DNA from: Nonomuraea cavernae
Lineage (GTDB): Bacteria > Actinomycetota > Actinomycetes > Streptosporangiales > Streptosporangiaceae
Reading direction: 5' to 3'
DNA length: 64,000 bases
Assembly (NCBI RefSeq): GCF_014646355.1
Contig: NZ_BMNH01000004.1
Coordinates: 295,068 to 359,067 of the forward strand
In this document: positions 45,738 to 54,110 of the stretch, piece by piece
How positions within the stretch are numbered: the stretch's first letter is position 1
How the letters are laid out: each line of letters begins with the position of its first letter
Program-made: the position numbers and the translations under genes
Notes under the pieces: model-generated
What the model saw: the letters and a program-made list of their open reading frames with translations, nothing else
What the model was told of the DNA's origin: nothing
Databases searched by the model: none

Positions 45738-46973
45738 GTGTTCGCGATGGCTTTGTGTTTGGATTGCCTCCTGAGTAATACGCCGATTATCGCCGGGACC
45801 CGGTGCGGTTATCCCGGTGCGCAATGCGGTGTTCCGGTGTCCTCTTATGAACTGGTGAAGCTCATGAGCGAGGGTGACGTGCTCGTCATCGGGGGCGCGC
45901 CGCGATGGGCGGACTCCCTGCGGGGAGAGGCGGGTCTGGCCCATCTCGCCACCTCCGCCGAGGGTTTCGTGGTCGAGGGGACGACGGTCAGGCGTCCAGC
46001 CGGGCGGGTCGCGCCTTACCCGTCGGCGTTTTTCCGTCGAATTCACTGCGACCTCGACACGGCCCCGCATCTGGTCGCCCAGGCCATTTCTCTCCTGGCC
46101 CCCGGAGGGCGGGTGATCTTATGCGGGGAGAAGCCGATGTCGCCGTTCGAGCGCACCGGATGGGCTGGTTATCTTAGCGCCGCCGGCCTCATTCTGGAAG
46201 GCGAGAGCGCGGGACGGGAGTTGACCGCGCGAAAAGACGGGGACGATGTGACGGGGGATACGGAATGTGTGTTCTGCGCGCGTTACCGATTCCGCCTGAA
46301 CGAGGACGCCGGCCTGCCGGGAGCGGCGGGCGTGCTCTGGGGCGACGACGACGTCTGGTGCGCTCCCGATCTCGCTCCGCTGCGGCCGGGCCACCTGCTG
46401 CTGGTCTCCACGGCGCACTACCCGTGCTACGGCGCCTGCCCCACCGGGGTGCTCGGCAGGCTCGCGAAACACAAGGAGCTGGTGACGCGGTTGCTGACGC
46501 GTGTCTACGGCCTGCCGGTCACGTTCTTCGAGCACGGACCGGCCACCTCTCAGGGCGCCGGTGCCTGCATCGACCATGCCCATCTGCACTGCGTGCCGGG
46601 GGTCGCGACGGTGCGCGCCAGGGTCGAGGCCGAAGGGCTTTCCGGTCACGCGCTCGGCCGGGCCGGGCCGGCCGACTTCTATCGCCGAGGGACCTCCTAT
46701 CTGTACGTCGAGGACGCCGAGGGGCCGTCGGCCTATCCGTGTACGACGCCGCTGCCGACCCAGTTCCTGCGGAAGGCCGCCGCCGAGCTCGGCCCGTGGC
46801 GGTGGCAGGAGAGCTACGGCACGTTGGCGACCCGCGAGCGCTTCCTGCTGACCTTGCGCGGGCTGCTGCCCTGGGCCGACCGGCCGGCCAGAGGCAGGCA
46901 GGACAGCAACCAGTGCAACTCGCGCGCGGTGAGCCGGTCGCCGAACCCCATGGGATCGGAGGCCGCCTGGTAG
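45738..46973 (+). CDS. Methyltransferase-like / HIT-domain fusion protein
   Basis: Up to 411 residues. A degenerate Rossmann methyltransferase-like part (DVLVIGGAPRWADSL, LLAPGGRVILCGEKP) precedes a HIT domain: CVFCARYRF, PLRPGHLLLVS and the active-site triad HAHLH (280-284 from the first codon). HIT enzymes hydrolyse or transfer nucleoside phosphates. The start is uncertain: GTG 45738 lies 10 bp after a TATATC -10-like element (leaderless start), while ATG 45867 would cut the first Rossmann helix. The first 33 codons have Cys pairs (CLDC...C...C) and weaker GC3. The tail overlaps the convergent PfkB gene by 160 bp. Confidence 0.75.
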   Translation: MFAMALCLDCLLSNTPIIAGTRCGYPGAQCGVPVSSYELVKLMSEGDVLVIGGAPRWADSLRGEAGLAHLATSAEGFVVEGTTVRRPAGRVAPYPSAFFRRIHCDLDTAPHLVAQAISLLAPGGRVILCGEKPMSPFERTGWAGYLSAAGLILEGESAGRELTARKDGDDVTGDTECVFCARYRFRLNEDAGLPGAAGVLWGDDDVWCAPDLAPLRPGHLLLVSTAHYPCYGACPTGVLGRLAKHKELVTRLLTRVYGLPVTFFEHGPATSQGAGACIDHAHLHCVPGVATVRARVEAEGLSGHALGRAGPADFYRRGTSYLYVEDAEGPSAYPCTTPLPTQFLRKAAAELGPWRWQESYGTLATRERFLLTLRGLLPWADRPARGRQDSNQCNSRAVSRSPNPMGSEAAW

Positions 46974-47794
46974 CCCGTCGCGTAGTCGTGATGGATCAGC
47001 CCGTGCCGGTAGATCGTGGATCGGCTCACGTTGCCGGAGCCCGATCGGATCAGCCACACGGGGTGATCGTCCAGGGCGCGGTCGAGATGCGGGAGCAGGT
47101 GGGCGGGCGACGCGCAGGTCTCGCCGACCAGGCTCGCCAGGGTCCCGGCCTCGCCGACGACGATGTCGGCCAGCCGGAGCGTCGACAGCAGCAGCCGTGA
47201 GTCCAGCCGCAGGTGGATGTCGTGGGGCACCATGTCGAGACAGACCAGGGTGCCATGTGATCTGGCGATGGCGGCCGCCTCGTGCACGGCCTCGGCGGAC
47301 CGCGGATAGAGGAGCTCGTAGCCGGTCAGGAAGAGGACGTCGGCCGACGCGACCGCCCGGCTCGCCGTGCGGACATCCGCCGGGCTCAGCACCTGCGCGT
47401 CGGACAGCGGCTCGGAGACCATGAGGCGCACGCCGTCGCGCGGCGCCGAATCCCGCACCACCAGGACCCGGCCCGTCGACGCGCCCTCGACGAAGGTCAG
47501 CCGGCACTCGATCCCCAGCTCGGCGAGCTCGGCCAGGATTGTCTCGGTGAACTCGTCACGGCCGATCCTGGCGATCAACTCGACGCGGTCGAAATAGCGC
47601 ACCGCCTGCCGGGCGAGGCCGAGTGCGACGCCCGCGGGCGTGATCTGCACCGGCGAATAACGCAACTGGTCCGTGTCGATCTCGCCGAACCGCAGCGAAT
47701 CCAGCCGCACGCGGATGTCCACGCGGATCTCACCGACCACCGTCAGGCTGAATCGGGGGGCGCGGCTCGCTGAATGAGGCGGGTCGGCGGTCAA
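46814..47794 (-). CDS. PfkB-family sugar/nucleoside kinase
   Basis: About 326 residues of ribokinase fold: LTVVGEIRVDIRV, GGxGxN-like TPAGVALGLARQ, ARIGRDEFTETIL, and the C-terminal active-site turn reading DPMGFGDRL where relatives have DTTGAGDxF, keeping the catalytic Asp. Start assigned to TTG 47794, which overlaps the NUDIX stop as TTGA; another TTG at 47809 is possible and neither has a clear ribosome-binding site. Cytoplasmic, coupled to NUDIX. Phosphorylates a sugar or nucleoside; the altered anion-hole residues suggest an unusual substrate. Its last 50 codons overlap the convergent HIT gene. Confidence 0.8.
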   Translation of the reverse strand: MTADPPHSASRAPRFSLTVVGEIRVDIRVRLDSLRFGEIDTDQLRYSPVQITPAGVALGLARQAVRYFDRVELIARIGRDEFTETILAELAELGIECRLTFVEGASTGRVLVVRDSAPRDGVRLMVSEPLSDAQVLSPADVRTASRAVASADVLFLTGYELLYPRSAEAVHEAAAIARSHGTLVCLDMVPHDIHLRLDSRLLLSTLRLADIVVGEAGTLASLVGETCASPAHLLPHLDRALDDHPVWLIRSGSGNVSRSTIYRHGLIHHDYATGYQAASDPMGFGDRLTARELHWLLSCLPLAGRSAQGSSPRKVSRKRSRVANVP

Positions 47795-48306
47795 GGGTAG
47801 AGCGGCCAATCAGCGCGGCGCCCTTTGTACAGGAGCAGGAACTGCTCCACCGCCAGGTCCATTCCGGGGATGAGAGGGTGGTCGGCGATCTCGTCGTGGG
47901 GGACCCAGCGCACCGCGCTGATGTGGTCGCCGGGCACCTGACGCGCGGTCGACAGGCGTCGGGAAAGCGGCCTGCAGATGCGGCCCACCGCGATCGCCCG
48001 GACGCGGGAATGGTCGTCGCCCCGCATTTCCCAGTCCCAGATGTGGAAGGGCGGGCCTGGCTCTATGTCGATCCCGGACTCTTCGCGCACTTCTCGTACG
48101 ATGTGCTCGTCCAGCCCCTCGGCGGGCTGCATGCGCCCTCCCGGCACCTCCCACAGCCCCGGATGGTAGGGATCGGCCGCCGATTTGCGCACCAGCAGGA
48201 GCCGGCCTTCGGCGACCATGAAGGCCTTCTGCACGAAGGTGACGCGGAGCTGGCCGCAGGTCGGTGGATCGGCCTCAGCGAGGCCGTTAGAGCGCCGGTC
48301 TGCCAT
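47791..48306 (-). CDS. NUDIX hydrolase
   Basis: 171 residues with a complete Nudix box: G then E, REVREESG in GGRMQPAEGLDEHIVREV followed by REESGI, matching Gx5Ex7REUxEExGU. A beta-rich MutT-like fold surrounds it (FMVAEGRLLLVRK, WVPHDEI). ATG 48306 has GAGGG upstream; the frame extends further but with no start support. It heads a two-gene unit with PfkB. Hydrolyses a nucleoside diphosphate linked to another moiety; which one is unknown, but the HIT and kinase neighbours point to a modified nucleotide. Confidence 0.88.
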   Translation of the reverse strand: MADRRSNGLAEADPPTCGQLRVTFVQKAFMVAEGRLLLVRKSAADPYHPGLWEVPGGRMQPAEGLDEHIVREVREESGIDIEPGPPFHIWDWEMRGDDHSRVRAIAVGRICRPLSRRLSTARQVPGDHISAVRWVPHDEIADHPLIPGMDLAVEQFLLLYKGRRADWPLYP

Positions 48307-48778
48307 GGCCCCACCCTCTGCCGAATAACGAACACCAAAAGCGCGCCAGTGCGCCAACCTTAGCGGCCATTCTTTTCTTGGGGGACCCGAACGCGCTGGT
48401 TCGCCCGCCCTTTGTGCTATTGACGCGGCCGGTAGTGGATCGTTGGATCCAGTATCACGGCAAATGCGCCCGCGGGCTAGTCCCGTAAATAATGATGGCC
48501 AGAATATGTTTTATGTTCATTTCTCCTGTGAGGCCGAACTCATCGGTGCGGCCGGTGGTCCGCCGGGGTGGAACCGGAGGCCACGCGGCTGATCGCGGGA
48601 TGCCGAGGCCGGGACCCGGCGGCGTCCCCTGCCGGCGCCGGCGGTGACACGCGGACGCCGATGCGGCGGCGTTCTGTGACGGATTGGCATGGATTGTGCG
48701 TCGCTCTGATCACGGCATCTTGTGCCGGATCCGTCCAGATCGTTGCGTACGAGACGCACTTCTCCCGTGGAGGTCCTC
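48307..48778. other. Intergenic region with AT-rich patch, no recognised gene
   Basis: 472 bp between divergent NUDIX and M14 genes. It contains repeated GGATC (48430-48452) and an AT-rich segment (48485-48535) that probably holds promoters. A 21-codon minus-strand ORF behind AGGAGA (near 48530) is possible but its spacing is poor. Nothing else identified. Confidence 0.45.
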
Positions 48779-51355
48779 TTGCGTTTACCCATCGCCCTCC
48801 TGAGCGTCGCCGTCTCGGCCGTTCTCCTTCTCCCTCCCGGGGCGGCGGCCGCCGATCCGGTCGCGCCACCCACCCCCGCCGTCCGGGACTTCGGCAACGG
48901 TCCCGAGCGGAGCGAGGAGGCGGCCGGCGTCTCCGAGCGGGCCGAGGCGCTCCGCGCCCCCGCCGAGGAGCCGTTCCGGCACGCTCCCGACCGCGACCGC
49001 GGGTATCCCCGGCAGACCCTGCTTCCGGTGCCCGCGGAGAACCCCGCCGACGCCTCCATCAAGCTCGGCCTGGTGCCGTACCACGGCATCGCGCCCAGGC
49101 TGAACGACCTGCAGAAGCGGAGCAGGCGGGTGAGCGTGGAGGTCATCGGCCGCACGCACCAGGGCCGCGACCTCTACCTGGTGACCGTCACCGCGCCGGA
49201 GAGCCGCGCCGAGGCCCGCGAGCAGGACCGGATCCGCGAGCGCATCGAGAACGACCCGGCCGCCGCCGCCCGCGACCGCGGACTGGCGAAGAAGTACAAG
49301 GCGCCGATCTTCGTCAACGGCAACATCCACGGCAACGAGTGGGAGGGCACCGACGCCTCCCTGCGGGTGATCGAGGAGCTGGCCACCAGCACCGACCCCA
49401 AGGTCGCCGACCTACTGGGTCGCACCCGGCTGTACCTCAACGTCACCGCCAACCCCGACGGCCGGTTCAACGGCGTGCGCGCCAACGGCGCCGGCTTCGA
49501 CCTGAACCGCGACTTCGTCACCGCCTCGCAGCCCGAGGTCAGGGCGATGCGCCAGGTGATGATCGACACCCAGCCCGTCGCCATGGTCGACCTGCACGGC
49601 TACGTCAACGGCACGCTCATCGAGCCCACCACGCCGCCGCACGGCGCCAACTACGAGTACGACCTGTTCATCAGGAACACCTACGCCAACGGGCTCGGCA
49701 TGGAGGCCGCGGTCAAGGCGCTGGGGCACACGCCCGAGGCCGACGGGGTGTTCCCGCCGCAGATCCCGTTCCGCGACTCCCCGGAGGGCTGGGACGACTG
49801 GCCGCCGATCTTCACCCCGCAGTACGCGCCGTTCCAGGGCGCGGTCGCCTCGCACACCGTCGAGATCCCGCTGCGGGTCAACGGCTCCGACTACACCAAT
49901 CTGCCCGCCGAGGAGCTGCGCCGCCGCTCGGCGATCAACACCGAGATCGCCGCCGCCGCCATCCGGGCGACGCACGGCTTCGTACGGGACCGGCGCGACC
50001 AGCTGATCGCGGACCAGATCGAGGTCTTCCGGCGCGGCGCGGCGGGCGAGCCGGCCAGGACCGTGCCGCTCGGCATCGTGCCCGGCTTCGGCCCCGAGGA
50101 CGTCTACACCACCACCTACCCCCGGGCGTACGTGATCCCGGCGGGCGCCGGGCAGCGCTCGGCCACGGCCGCCGCGCGCCTGGTGGACCATCTGGTCGCC
50201 AACGACGTCAGGGTGGAGCGGGCGAGGCGGTCGTTCGCGCTGAACGGGAAGACCTACCCGGCCGGCTCGTACGTCGTGGACATGCACCAGCCCAAGCGCG
50301 GGCTGGCCAACGTGATGCTGGAGCCCGGCGCCGACATCTCGCCCAGGGTCGACGCGATGTACGACATCTCCGGCTGGAGCCATGCCCTGATCTGGGGAGC
50401 CACCGTGGACACCGTCACCACGGGCTCCCTCCGCGTGTCCGGCGAGCCGGTCGGGGCGGCCGCCCCGACCGGCTCGGTCCCGAAGGCTCCCGGGCCGCTG
50501 GCGCTCAAGGTGACCGACGCCAAGGAGGTGCTGGCGTTGAACGAGCTGCTGGCCCAGGGCGTCGCCGTGACCTGGGCGAGTGACGGTACGGCGATCGTGC
50601 CGGCCGCCGCGCGGGCCGCCGCCAGGGCGGTGTCCGGCACGTACGGCGTGGCGTTCACGCCGGCCGGCCCGGCGACGGGCACCCCGCTCTCCCCGGTGCG
50701 GATCGCCGCGGCCGTCTCGGCCGACGAGCTGTTCACGCTGCGTGAGCTGGGCTTCGCCGTCACCCCGGTCTCCACCGCGGTCCTGAACGCCGGCTTCGAC
50801 TGGAGCGACATCGACGTGCTCTTCGTCTCCAGCGGGCTGAGTCACGCGGCGCTCAACCCGGCGGCCCGGGCGGCGCTCGACGGGTTCCTCGCCACCGGTG
50901 GCGTGGTCACCCGCGGCGGCACCGGCGCGACCTTCAACGCCGCCGCCGGGCTGCTCACCGCGACGGCGGTCGCCGGGCGCGGTGACGCCAACGGGGTCGT
51001 GCGGGTCACCTCGTCGGCCGGTCCCGTCGGCAACGGCTCGCCGGAGCACTCGTTCGTCTACTCGCCGCGCTGGTTCACCGGCCTCGGCCCCGAGGTCACG
51101 GTCGAGCAGTCGTACGCGGCCGACGGGCCGCTGGTCTCCGGCCACTGGCGGCCCAACGCCAACGGGACCGGCGGCCAGGACGCGGCCAGGAACCAGGCGG
51201 CCGTGGTCAGCGGGCGCGACGAGCGGGGCGCGGCCGTGGTGCTGTTCGGCACCGAGCCGATGTTCCGTAACCACCCCAAGGGGTTGTTCCCGCAGGTGGC
51301 GAGGGCGTTGTACTGGTCGGCCTCGGTGACCGCCCCGGCCGTCACCACGCCCTGA
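48779..51355 (+). CDS. Secreted M14-family zinc carboxypeptidase
   Basis: 858 residues. A signal peptide (LLSVAVSAVLLLPPGAAA) precedes the M14 catalytic domain (about 110-430). Zn ligands are His184 and Glu187 in IHGNEWEG and His in VDLHGY; the catalytic Glu is in HTVEIPL. The long C-terminus is an additional beta-rich and GAT-like domain (DVLFVSSGL, GGVVTRGGTG). TTG 48779 chosen because GGAGG stands six bases upstream and the signal peptide starts there. Trims peptides outside the cell. Bidirectional terminator follows. Confidence 0.88.
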   Translation: MRLPIALLSVAVSAVLLLPPGAAAADPVAPPTPAVRDFGNGPERSEEAAGVSERAEALRAPAEEPFRHAPDRDRGYPRQTLLPVPAENPADASIKLGLVPYHGIAPRLNDLQKRSRRVSVEVIGRTHQGRDLYLVTVTAPESRAEAREQDRIRERIENDPAAAARDRGLAKKYKAPIFVNGNIHGNEWEGTDASLRVIEELATSTDPKVADLLGRTRLYLNVTANPDGRFNGVRANGAGFDLNRDFVTASQPEVRAMRQVMIDTQPVAMVDLHGYVNGTLIEPTTPPHGANYEYDLFIRNTYANGLGMEAAVKALGHTPEADGVFPPQIPFRDSPEGWDDWPPIFTPQYAPFQGAVASHTVEIPLRVNGSDYTNLPAEELRRRSAINTEIAAAAIRATHGFVRDRRDQLIADQIEVFRRGAAGEPARTVPLGIVPGFGPEDVYTTTYPRAYVIPAGAGQRSATAAARLVDHLVANDVRVERARRSFALNGKTYPAGSYVVDMHQPKRGLANVMLEPGADISPRVDAMYDISGWSHALIWGATVDTVTTGSLRVSGEPVGAAAPTGSVPKAPGPLALKVTDAKEVLALNELLAQGVAVTWASDGTAIVPAAARAAARAVSGTYGVAFTPAGPATGTPLSPVRIAAAVSADELFTLRELGFAVTPVSTAVLNAGFDWSDIDVLFVSSGLSHAALNPAARAALDGFLATGGVVTRGGTGATFNAAAGLLTATAVAGRGDANGVVRVTSSAGPVGNGSPEHSFVYSPRWFTGLGPEVTVEQSYAADGPLVSGHWRPNANGTGGQDAARNQAAVVSGRDERGAAVVLFGTEPMFRNHPKGLFPQVARALYWSASVTAPAVTTP

Positions 51356-51364
51356 CCGCCGGCG

Positions 51365-51397
51365 CCGCGGGCCGGTGACCAGGTCGCCGGCCCGCGG
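51365..51397. terminator. Bidirectional terminator between convergent genes
   Basis: CCGCGGGCCGG (51365-51375) and CCGGCCCGCGG (51387-51397) form a perfect 11-bp stem with an 11-base loop, 10 bp after the carboxypeptidase stop and 4 bp before the end of the convergent LLM gene. Confidence 0.75.
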
Positions 51398-51400
51398 GCG

Positions 51401-52270
51401 TCAGCCCTTGCCCAGGCCGAGCATCTCGGCGGCGAGCGCCAGCGCGGTCAGGTGGCCGTCGACCGAGCCGAGGCCGGCGCCCATGGTGTTGACGGCGAGG
51501 TGGGTGGCGCCGGCCTCCCGCCACCGGCCGGTCAGGTCGGCCAGCGCCTCCGGGCTGCCCGTCCAGCTGACCCGGCCCTCCATGCCGAGCGTGGCGGGGT
51601 CGCGGCCGGCCTCGGCGGCGGCCCCGTCCACGATCGCCTTGGCCTCGTCCAGTTCGGGACCCGGGGACATCTGCGGGAACCAGCCGTCGGCCAGCCGCCC
51701 GGCACGGCGGTACGCCGGAGGCGAGAAGGCGCCGAACCAGACGGGGATGGGCCGCTGCACCGGCAGGGGAGCCAGCCCCGCTCCGGTCACCTTCTCGTAG
51801 GCGCCGTCGAACGTGATCGACGGCTCGGTCCACAGCCGGCGCAGCAACGCGACCTGCTCCTCGATCCGCCTGCCCCGGGTGGTGAAGTCCTGGCCGAGCG
51901 CCTCGTACTCGACCCTGTTCCAGCCGAGCCCCACGCCCAGCCGCAGCCGCCCGCCGCTGAGCAGGTCGACCTCGGCCGCCTGCTTGGCCACCAGGGCCGT
52001 CTGGCGCTGGGGCAGGATGATGATGGAGGTGACCAGGTCCAGCGAGGTCAGCGCGGCGAGGTAGCCGAAGAGCACCATCGGCTCGTGGAAGGTGCTCCGC
52101 ACGTCGTAGGGCCCCTGCCAGCCCTGGTGCACCTCCGGGTCGGCCCCGACGACGTGGTCGAAGGCCATGACGTGCTGGAAACCGAGCTCCTCGACCGCTT
52201 GGCCGTAGGCGCGCACCGCGCCCGCGTCCGCCCCGATCTCGGTCTGGGGAAAGACGACACCGATCCGCAT
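51401..52270 (-). CDS. LLM-class F420-dependent oxidoreductase
   Basis: 289 residues of luciferase-like TIM barrel: RIGVVFPQTEIGADAGAV, AFDHVVGADPEVHQGW, EPMVLFGYLAALTSLDLVT, GRLRLGVGLGWNRVEYEALG and WFGAFSPPAYRRAGRLADGW. GxGWNxVEYEALG with the AFDHV loop is typical of the F420-using actinobacterial subgroup. ATG 52270. Stand-alone gene; substrate unknown. Confidence 0.85.
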   Translation of the reverse strand: MRIGVVFPQTEIGADAGAVRAYGQAVEELGFQHVMAFDHVVGADPEVHQGWQGPYDVRSTFHEPMVLFGYLAALTSLDLVTSIIILPQRQTALVAKQAAEVDLLSGGRLRLGVGLGWNRVEYEALGQDFTTRGRRIEEQVALLRRLWTEPSITFDGAYEKVTGAGLAPLPVQRPIPVWFGAFSPPAYRRAGRLADGWFPQMSPGPELDEAKAIVDGAAAEAGRDPATLGMEGRVSWTGSPEALADLTGRWREAGATHLAVNTMGAGLGSVDGHLTALALAAEMLGLGKG

Positions 52271-52508
52271 GCATGGCTCCCGTCACGTGCTGGCGAACTC
52301 GCCGACCATCATGGCCCGGGTGGTCCCGCCCGTCCGCGAGCGACCGCCCTGGGCCGGGCCCGTGTTTCGTGAAATGTGGGTCATTCGCCCTCCGCCTCAG
52401 GCCCCGCCTTCACCGGCAGAACGGGATACTCGACTACAATGGGGGCTTGACTCTAGTAAATGCTGATATGTCGTCAAGGGAGGCAGAGCCCCGCGCGGGC
52501 TCGCTGTT

Positions 52509-54110
52509 GTGGCTGGGCTGACGAGCGGGCTGGGCCGCGAGGCGACCGATGCGATGTGGCGGGCCGCGCCGCATCCGGTGCTGGTGGCCGACGCCGACGG
52601 CGTCATCGAGCAGCTCAACGAGCCGGCCCGGCTGATCCTCCCCCAAGCCGCCCCCGGAGTGGCGCTGGCCGCCGTCGCACCGGCCTGGCTCGTCGAGGAA
52701 GCCGGTTGCGTCCCGGTGCGCGGACCGATCGGGGATCGCGTGTTCGAGGCGCGGCCCGTCCGCGACGACGACCACGACGGCGTGGTGTGGTGGCTGACCG
52801 AGCGCACCGACGACGAACGGGTCGCCGAGGCGCTACGGGTGGAGAGAGAACGCACCGCGTTCCTCGTCGACGCGTCCAACGAACTGCTGGCGTCCCTCAA
52901 CCTCGACCGCTGCACGGAGGTGGTCGCGCGCCTGGCCACGCGGTACCTGGCCGACGCCGCGCTGGTGATCCTTCCCCTGGCCGGACGCCGGTATCCCGTC
53001 GCCTACTGCGGCCCCGACGGCCGCGTGGTCCGTGAGCAACTGGCCGTGGACCCCCACGAGGTGCCCGGCCTCGCCGAGGCGCTGCAGGGGTTCCCGCCGA
53101 TGCCCTCACGCTGGATCGACCCCGCCGCCGCCCCCGGCTGGCTGGCCCGCGAGGGGCTCGGCGAGCTGGGCTCCATGGTGGTGACCGCGCTCCCGGGCCA
53201 CGGCGTGTCGGCGGGCGCGCTGGTGCTGCTGCGGCGCTCAGGACATGCAGGCTTCTCCGAGGGCGAGGAGGTGGCCGCCCGGCTGTTCTCCGCCCGGGCC
53301 GGCGCGGCGATGTCGGCGGCACGCCTGTACGCCGAGCAGGCGTCCATCACCGAGACCCTGATGCGGGAGCTGCTGCCGCCCCGGACGCGGCACCTGGACG
53401 GCGTGGAGCTGGCCGCCCGCTACCGGCCCTCCGGGCTCAGCGAGCGCGTCGGCGGCGACTTCTACGACCTGCACCCCGCCCCGGAGGAGGGTGGCGAGTC
53501 GCTGATCGTGCTCGGCGACGTGTGCGGCAAGGGCCTGGAGGCCGCCGTGCTCACCGGCAAGATCCGCAACACGCTGCAGGCGCTGCTGCCGATGGCCGAC
53601 GACCACCACCGGGTGCTCGAACTGCTGAACGGCGCGCTGCTGAGCGGCGACCGGTCGCTGTTCGTCACGCTCGTGCTGGCCTCGGCGCGACGCGTGGGCA
53701 CGCGGGTGTCGCTCCGGCTGACCAGCGCCGGACACCCGCCGCCGCTGATCGTACGGGCCGACGGCCGGGTCGAGGCGGCCCGCACCGGCGGCACCCTGAT
53801 CGGGATGCTGGAGACCATCACCAGCACGACCGACACCGTGCTGCTCGACCCCGGAGAGACCTGCGTCCTCTACACCGACGGGATCACCGAGGCGAGGGGC
53901 GGCCCGCTGGGCGACGAGATGTTCGGCGAGCGGCGGCTGCGCGAGGAGCTCGCGCAGTGCGCCGGCATGCCGCCCGAGGCGCTCGCCGAACGCGTGCAGA
54001 TGCTGGCGTCCCAGTGGGCGGGCGACGGCGACCACGACGACATGGCCGTCATCGCCATCACCGCGGCCCGCCCGGCCCGGACGACCGGCCAGGAGAGGCA
54101 GATCCCTTGA
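52509..54110 (+). CDS. PAS-GAF-PP2C serine phosphatase (RsbU-like), first gene of a B12-sensor pair
   Basis: 533 residues. A short PAS-like domain (PHPVLVADADGVIEQLNEPA) is followed by a GAF domain (about 110-285) and a PP2C domain (about 300-525). Metal motifs: GGDFYDL, LGDVCGKG, SAGHPPPL, YTDGITEARG and DHDDMAVI. Soluble. GTG 52509 has no clear ribosome-binding site, so the start may be a few codons off. Dephosphorylates antagonists in sigma-factor partner switching. Overlaps the B12-binding gene by 4 bp, so the phosphatase is likely linked to a cobalamin signal. Confidence 0.88.
   Translation: MAGLTSGLGREATDAMWRAAPHPVLVADADGVIEQLNEPARLILPQAAPGVALAAVAPAWLVEEAGCVPVRGPIGDRVFEARPVRDDDHDGVVWWLTERTDDERVAEALRVERERTAFLVDASNELLASLNLDRCTEVVARLATRYLADAALVILPLAGRRYPVAYCGPDGRVVREQLAVDPHEVPGLAEALQGFPPMPSRWIDPAAAPGWLAREGLGELGSMVVTALPGHGVSAGALVLLRRSGHAGFSEGEEVAARLFSARAGAAMSAARLYAEQASITETLMRELLPPRTRHLDGVELAARYRPSGLSERVGGDFYDLHPAPEEGGESLIVLGDVCGKGLEAAVLTGKIRNTLQALLPMADDHHRVLELLNGALLSGDRSLFVTLVLASARRVGTRVSLRLTSAGHPPPLIVRADGRVEAARTGGTLIGMLETITSTTDTVLLDPGETCVLYTDGITEARGGPLGDEMFGERRLREELAQCAGMPPEALAERVQMLASQWAGDGDHDDMAVIAITAARPARTTGQERQIP

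Noticed and set aside
48466..48530. 21-codon minus-strand ORF behind AGGAGA
   Set aside because: Only two bases separate the site from the ATG, and the peptide matches no known leader type.
48568..50583. 671-codon open frame on the plus strand
   Set aside because: Out-of-frame shadow of the M14 carboxypeptidase, rich in Arg/Pro/Gly.
52468..52521. 17-codon ORF behind the PP2C promoter region, as a leader peptide
   Set aside because: Its AAGGGAGG motif lies inside the ORF, it overlaps the phosphatase start, and it has no codon bias suggestive of attenuation.
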